Shown: positions 5,281-9,144 of the stretch, piece by piece
Position numbering within the stretch: position 1 is the first letter of the stretch
Layout: each line of letters opens with the position of its first letter
Assembly (NCBI GenBank): GCA_021203745.1
Contig: JAJQAP010000060.1
Location: 18,606-27,749 of the forward strand
From: Coprobacillus sp.
GTDB lineage: Bacteria > Bacillota_I > Bacilli_A > RFN20 > CAG-826
Length of the DNA stretch: 9,144 nt
Direction of reading: 5' to 3'
Translations under genes and position numbers: made by a program
Notes under the pieces: generated by a model
What the model was told of the DNA's origin: nothing
The model's database searches: none
The model's input: only the letters and a program-made list of their open reading frames with translations

Positions 5281-7122
5281 ATGGCAAAAAATAAAAAAGA
5301 AAAACAAGAAGGTGAAAAGAAAAAGCAAGGCATATTTATGACCCTTGCCCATAGTGTAAGAGAATATAAAACCGTTACAATTCTCTCTCCTATTTTAATG
5401 ATTTTTGAAGTTGCCTGTGAATGTCTTATTCCTATGTTTGTGGGAGATTTAGTTGATCAAATTCAATATGGACTCCCTACGATTAGTCAAATAGAAGCGG
5501 GAACAGGCGCCTTAAACCATATTATCATAAATATATGCTGTCTTGTAGGGCTCGCAGTTATATCACTCCTCTGTGGTCTCTTTGGAGGGAGAACCGCTGC
5601 GGCTGCTGCGGCAGGATACGCAAAAAACCTCCGTCATGATATATATGAAAAAATACAATCATTCTCTTTTGAAAATATCGATAGATTTGAAACATCCTCT
5701 CTCGTAACAAGATTAACCACTGATATTAACTATGTCCTGATGGCCTTCTCTGCGATTATTAGGATGTGCTTTAGAGCGCCCTTTATGATGATATTTGCCG
5801 CGGTTATGGCTTTCCTTGTAAACCCAATCCTAGCCTGGGTATTTATCGCCGCTATACCAATTTTAGGTATAGCTCTATACTTTATTATCGTTCACTCTTA
5901 TAGACTATATAAACAAGTCTTTGCCCGTTACGATAACTTAAACGAATCAGTAGAAGAAAACCTCTCTGGTATCAGAGTGGTTAAAACCTATGTTAGTGAA
6001 GACTACGAAAAAGAAAAATTTGCTAAATCCAACAACGATTTATCATCACACTTTACAGAAGCCGATCGAATTGTGGCTTGGACCACCCCATCTATGACCT
6101 TCCTTATGGATGTAGTCTATATCATTATCGCTATTCTTGGATCATATGCAATCGTTCATACATCTCTTGGTTCTGTTGGTGCGATGGGTGAACTTACCGT
6201 TGGTGGTCTTTCAGAACTTATGACCTATGGTATGCAAATACTCTCCTCTCTTATGATGCTCTCCTCAATTATGGCAATGATTGCTATGAGTGGCGCCTCA
6301 TGTAAAAGAGTCTATGAAGTACTAACTGAAGAGCCTACACTAACTAATCCAGAAAACCCAGTATATGAAATAACTGATGGCTCAATTGACTTTGATCACG
6401 TTGCCTTTAAATACGCAAAAGAAGCAGAAAAATACGCTCTTTGGGGAGTGGATTTGCATATACCTAGTGGTTCTACTGTTGGTATTATAGGTACTACAGG
6501 ATCCTCAAAAACCACATTAGTAAACCTAATATCAAGACTCTACGATACGACAGAGGGCACTGTTAAAGTGGGTGGTAGAGATGTTAAAGAATACGATCTA
6601 GAAACACTAAGAAACGATGTTAGTGTCGTCTTACAACAAAATGTTCTCTTTAGTGGGACGATTAATGATAATATGCGTTGGGGTAAAGAAGATGCTACCC
6701 AAGAAGAGATTATCGATGCTTGTAAACTTGCTTGTGCGGATGAATTTATTACCTCATTCCCTGATGGTTATGATACATATATTGAGCAAGGTGGGACAAA
6801 CGTCTCAGGTGGTCAAAGACAAAGACTTTGTATTGCTAGAGCCTTATTAAAGTCTCCTAAAGTTTTAATTCTTGATGACTCTACATCTGCCGTTGATACA
6901 AAAACAGACGCCAAGATTAGAGCATCCTTTAAAGAGTATATTCCATCTGTTACTAAGATTATCATTACTCAAAGAGTGGCTTCCGTTGAAGATGCTGATA
7001 TGGTAATTGTGATGGATAACGGCACAATTAACGCAGTGGGATCTCCACAAGAATTATTAGAAACAAACCAGATTTACCAGGAAATTTATAATATGCAACA
7101 CAATATTGGAGGTAATAAGTAA
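5281..7122 (+). CDS. ABC exporter half with degenerate ATP site (heterodimeric, multidrug-type)
   Basis: A 613-aa half-transporter: a six-helix type IV ABC exporter membrane domain (spans near residues 31-54, 79-101, 152-180, 182-205, 267-293 and 311-337), then a nucleotide-binding domain from about 365. Motifs: P-loop GTTGSSKT at 404-411, where Ser409 replaces the usual Gly; Q-loop Gln452 or 453; an intact signature VSGGQ at 508-512; Walker B VLILDD at 528-533, with Asp533 at the catalytic Glu position; and ITQR at 562-565, with Gln564 replacing the H-loop His. These losses mark the non-catalytic half of a heterodimeric exporter (TM287-like, family knowledge). Length is normal for the family. 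The N-terminus is strongly charged (KNKKEKQEGEKKKQ). The stop overlaps the start of the partner gene by one base. The exported substrate cannot be told from sequence; a drug, lipid or peptide is possible. No peptidase C39 domain is present. Confidence 0.95.
   Translation: MAKNKKEKQEGEKKKQGIFMTLAHSVREYKTVTILSPILMIFEVACECLIPMFVGDLVDQIQYGLPTISQIEAGTGALNHIIINICCLVGLAVISLLCGLFGGRTAAAAAAGYAKNLRHDIYEKIQSFSFENIDRFETSSLVTRLTTDINYVLMAFSAIIRMCFRAPFMMIFAAVMAFLVNPILAWVFIAAIPILGIALYFIIVHSYRLYKQVFARYDNLNESVEENLSGIRVVKTYVSEDYEKEKFAKSNNDLSSHFTEADRIVAWTTPSMTFLMDVVYIIIAILGSYAIVHTSLGSVGAMGELTVGGLSELMTYGMQILSSLMMLSSIMAMIAMSGASCKRVYEVLTEEPTLTNPENPVYEITDGSIDFDHVAFKYAKEAEKYALWGVDLHIPSGSTVGIIGTTGSSKTTLVNLISRLYDTTEGTVKVGGRDVKEYDLETLRNDVSVVLQQNVLFSGTINDNMRWGKEDATQEEIIDACKLACADEFITSFPDGYDTYIEQGGTNVSGGQRQRLCIARALLKSPKVLILDDSTSAVDTKTDAKIRASFKEYIPSVTKIIITQRVASVEDADMVIVMDNGTINAVGSPQELLETNQIYQEIYNMQHNIGGNK
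7108..7112 (+). promoter_or_regulatory. Ribosome binding site for the second exporter gene
   Basis: GGAGG lies inside the last codons of the first exporter gene, 9 bases before the ATG at 7122. With the TAATG overlap it supports coupled, roughly equal synthesis of the two halves. Confidence 0.75.
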
Positions 7123-9113
7123 TGCCAGCGCGCTCTAAAAACGGCGAAACAGTCTCGGTAAGAGAAGCGACACATGATGGCACATTAGGTCGTTTACTCC
7201 ATTTTGTTGTGGATGGTAGAGCGGGTATTATCACCCTAATTGTCATTTGCATTGTTTTAACGGCAGTTGGTAATGTTGCTTCTGGCCTATATTTATCAGA
7301 GATGATTAATAATGTTATTACCCCTGCTACAACTGAATATGTATTTGATGGCACCAATCTTGTCCTAAGAGGACTTGACGGGGCGCTTCTTAATAAACTT
7401 ATCGAGTATACCTGTATAGTAGGAGCAATATTTGTCGTTGCGGTAAGTGCCTCTATTTGCTACACTCAACTAGTTGCGATAAACGCTCAAAAGATTATGA
7501 AAGGTATTAGAGCGGACCTCTTTAATAAGATGGAGTCCCTCCCCATTAAGTTCTTTGATACTAATTCACATGGTGACATTATGTCCTATTATACAAATGA
7601 TGTTGATGCGATGTATCAATTCTTAGGGCAATCTCTTGTTCAATTCATCTCTATTGGTTGTATGCTTCTTTTCTGCGTATGCCTTATGCTCTGGTTCTCC
7701 ATCTGGTTATTCTTAATTGCCTGTGTTGGTATAGTTGTAGAAATCTTTGTTTCCATGTATTTAACAAGACTAAACAGAAAATACTATGCTGCCCAGCAAA
7801 AAGCGACTGCCCATATGGAAGGGTTTGTAGAAGAGATGATGACGGGACTAAAGGTTGTTAAAGTCTTTACTCACGAAGAGAGGGCGGTCCAAGACTTTGA
7901 TAAAAAGAACGAAGAACTCTATTATCACGGTAAAAAAGCTGCGACAATTGGTAATATTATGATGCCTATTATGAATAACATTGGTAACTTAATGTATGTT
8001 ATCATTGCTTCTATTGCTATTATCTTCTTAATCTTTGAGGTTCCTAATGTTTGCCTCCAAGACATCGCCATCGCTTGGAATGGTGGATCCCTTCAACCAA
8101 TATCTCTTGGTGGTGTTGTAGGATTTCTAACTTATACAAGACAGCTTTATACTAACTATGGTAATCTCTCTAACCAGTTATCTCAGTCCGCTCGTGCCCT
8201 TGCGGGTGCTCGTCGTATCTTAAATGTCTTAGACTTACAACCTGAAACCGATAATGGACAGATAACACTAGTAAACGCGAACTTTGATGAAAACGGAAAC
8301 ATCTATGAATGTGAAGAAAAGACCGATATCTGGGCTTGGAAAGAACCACATGAGGATGGGACCTATACATATACACAACTAAAAGGTGATATTGTCCTAG
8401 ATAATGTCGACTTTGGTTATAACGAAGATAAAATAGTCTTACATAATATCGATATCTATGCACATCCTGGACAAAAGATTGCATTTGTGGGGGCAACAGG
8501 CGCTGGTAAAACCACAATTACGAACCTCATAAATAGATTCTATGATATCCAAGATGGGAAGGTTAGATATGATGGTCACTCGATTAATGAAATTAAGAAA
8601 TCAGACCTACGTAGATCTCTTGCTATGGTCTTACAAGATACAAATCTCTTCACTGGGACAGTCAGAGAAAATATTAGATATGGTAGACTAGACGCCACCG
8701 ACGAAGAAGTTGAGGAAGCGGCAAAGATTGCTAATGCCTATGACTTTATTACAAGACTCCCTCAAGGTTTTGATACGATGCTTACCAAAGATGGTGGTAA
8801 CCTCTCTCAAGGGCAAAGACAGCTCCTCTCTATTGCAAGAGCCGCTTGTGCAGACGCCCCTGTTATTATACTAGATGAGGCAACATCATCAATCGATACA
8901 AGAACTGAGCAAATTGTCCAGAAAGGTATTGATCAACTTATGGCGGGCAGAACTGTCTTTGTCATTGCCCATAGACTATCTACAGTGCAAAACGCAGATG
9001 CGATTATGGTGCTCGATCATGGTAGAATCATTGAACGAGGTAACCATCAACAACTAATTGAAAAGAAAGGTACCTACTATCAATTATATACTGGTGCCTT
9101 TGAGCTAGAATAA
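7122..9113 (+). CDS. ABC exporter half with intact catalytic site (partner subunit)
   Basis: A 663-aa half-transporter pairing with the preceding gene product. Membrane spans lie near residues 34-58, 96-115, 169-192, 194-214, 277-304 and 327-345. The outside loops after spans 1 and 5 look longer than usual (about 62-95 and 305-327). A ~45-residue linker before the ATPase domain carries a WAW motif (404-406), typical of a Firmicutes clade of these partners (family recollection). Motifs: P-loop GATGAGKT at 457-464; Q-loop Gln505; signature LSQGQ at 561-565; Walker B VIILDE at 581-586 with catalytic Glu586; and H-loop His617 (IAHR). The catalytic residues are intact, while the signature Gly-to-Gln change falls in the composite site shared with the partner's altered residues. 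It probably drives ATP-powered export across the cytoplasmic membrane. Substrate unknown. Confidence 0.95.
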   Translation: MPARSKNGETVSVREATHDGTLGRLLHFVVDGRAGIITLIVICIVLTAVGNVASGLYLSEMINNVITPATTEYVFDGTNLVLRGLDGALLNKLIEYTCIVGAIFVVAVSASICYTQLVAINAQKIMKGIRADLFNKMESLPIKFFDTNSHGDIMSYYTNDVDAMYQFLGQSLVQFISIGCMLLFCVCLMLWFSIWLFLIACVGIVVEIFVSMYLTRLNRKYYAAQQKATAHMEGFVEEMMTGLKVVKVFTHEERAVQDFDKKNEELYYHGKKAATIGNIMMPIMNNIGNLMYVIIASIAIIFLIFEVPNVCLQDIAIAWNGGSLQPISLGGVVGFLTYTRQLYTNYGNLSNQLSQSARALAGARRILNVLDLQPETDNGQITLVNANFDENGNIYECEEKTDIWAWKEPHEDGTYTYTQLKGDIVLDNVDFGYNEDKIVLHNIDIYAHPGQKIAFVGATGAGKTTITNLINRFYDIQDGKVRYDGHSINEIKKSDLRRSLAMVLQDTNLFTGTVRENIRYGRLDATDEEVEEAAKIANAYDFITRLPQGFDTMLTKDGGNLSQGQRQLLSIARAACADAPVIILDEATSSIDTRTEQIVQKGIDQLMAGRTVFVIAHRLSTVQNADAIMVLDHGRIIERGNHQQLIEKKGTYYQLYTGAFELE

Positions 9114-9144
9114 ATCATATACCTCCCTTTATTAACTTTAAAAG
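9114..9144 (+). other. Short 3' tail after the exporter operon, no feature seen
   Basis: The 31 bases after the exporter stop hold no inverted repeat with a T run, so the operon's terminator, or a further gene, lies outside the window. Confidence 0.6.

Noticed and set aside
8170..8517. A 115-codon antisense frame opposite the second exporter gene
   Set aside because: The sense strand encodes well-conserved exporter linker and ATPase sequence. The antisense product is an Arg/His/Tyr-rich shadow with no domain.
9081..9138. Minus-strand GGGAGG followed closely by ATG near the window end, as the start of a divergent or antisense gene
   Set aside because: The frame stops after about 12 codons and overlaps the exporter's C-terminal codons.
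1..9144. CRISPR array, tRNA, rRNA, insertion sequence, phage or toxin-antitoxin system
   Set aside because: No regularly spaced direct repeats, tRNA-like cloverleaf, transposase, integrase or small paired genes were seen on either strand. Coding genes fill nearly all of the window.

Overview
The window reads as chromosomal DNA of an AT-rich, Gram-positive-type bacterium, probably a low-GC Firmicute or a gut Bacilli/Erysipelotrichia-like relative (inference). The signs are AT-rich codon choice, AGGAGG-type ribosome binding sites, a lipobox lipoprotein signal with no outer-membrane features, and ABC transporter halves whose motifs match a Firmicutes/Clostridia-rich clade. UGA ends one gene and Trp is always TGG, so the standard bacterial code applies and Mollicutes code 4 does not.

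Region 1 (1-5165) is a run of cell-surface or secreted protein genes on the + strand. It opens with the 3' end of a gene whose C-terminus is a Listeria-Bacteroides (InlB B-type) repeat module. Twenty bases later comes a 405-aa lipoprotein made of about five ~40-residue beta repeats, a 'WYNGTGAPS' tag and another copy of the same C-terminal module. A 280-aa secreted protein follows with an ATGA stop/start overlap. A 980-aa secreted beta-rich protein starts 3 bases after that. The spacing implies one translationally coupled operon. The two downstream proteins share a signal-peptide layout with aromatic residues at the predicted cleavage region (ASWSF and LSYWIV). None of the three complete surface proteins has an LPXTG motif or a C-terminal membrane anchor. 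A run of nine G residues lies at the junction of the second and third complete genes; it is the oddest local sequence in the window and a candidate slippage site.

Region 2 (5166-5280) is a very AT-rich 115-base intergenic gap with candidate promoter elements and a perfect 9-bp AT palindrome.

Region 3 (5281-9113) encodes the two halves of a heterodimeric ABC exporter, overlapping by one base (TAATG). The first half has lost catalytic residues (Walker B Glu to Asp, H-loop His to Gln, altered P-loop Gly). The second half is catalytically intact but has an LSQGQ signature. By known ABC geometry, these changes all fall in one degenerate ATP site and leave one complete site, as in TM287/288-type exporters.

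No RNA genes, CRISPR arrays, insertion sequences, phage genes or defence genes were seen. The surface-protein operon is the least explained part. The exporter belongs to a known family, and nothing in the sequence ties it functionally to the surface proteins beyond adjacency.
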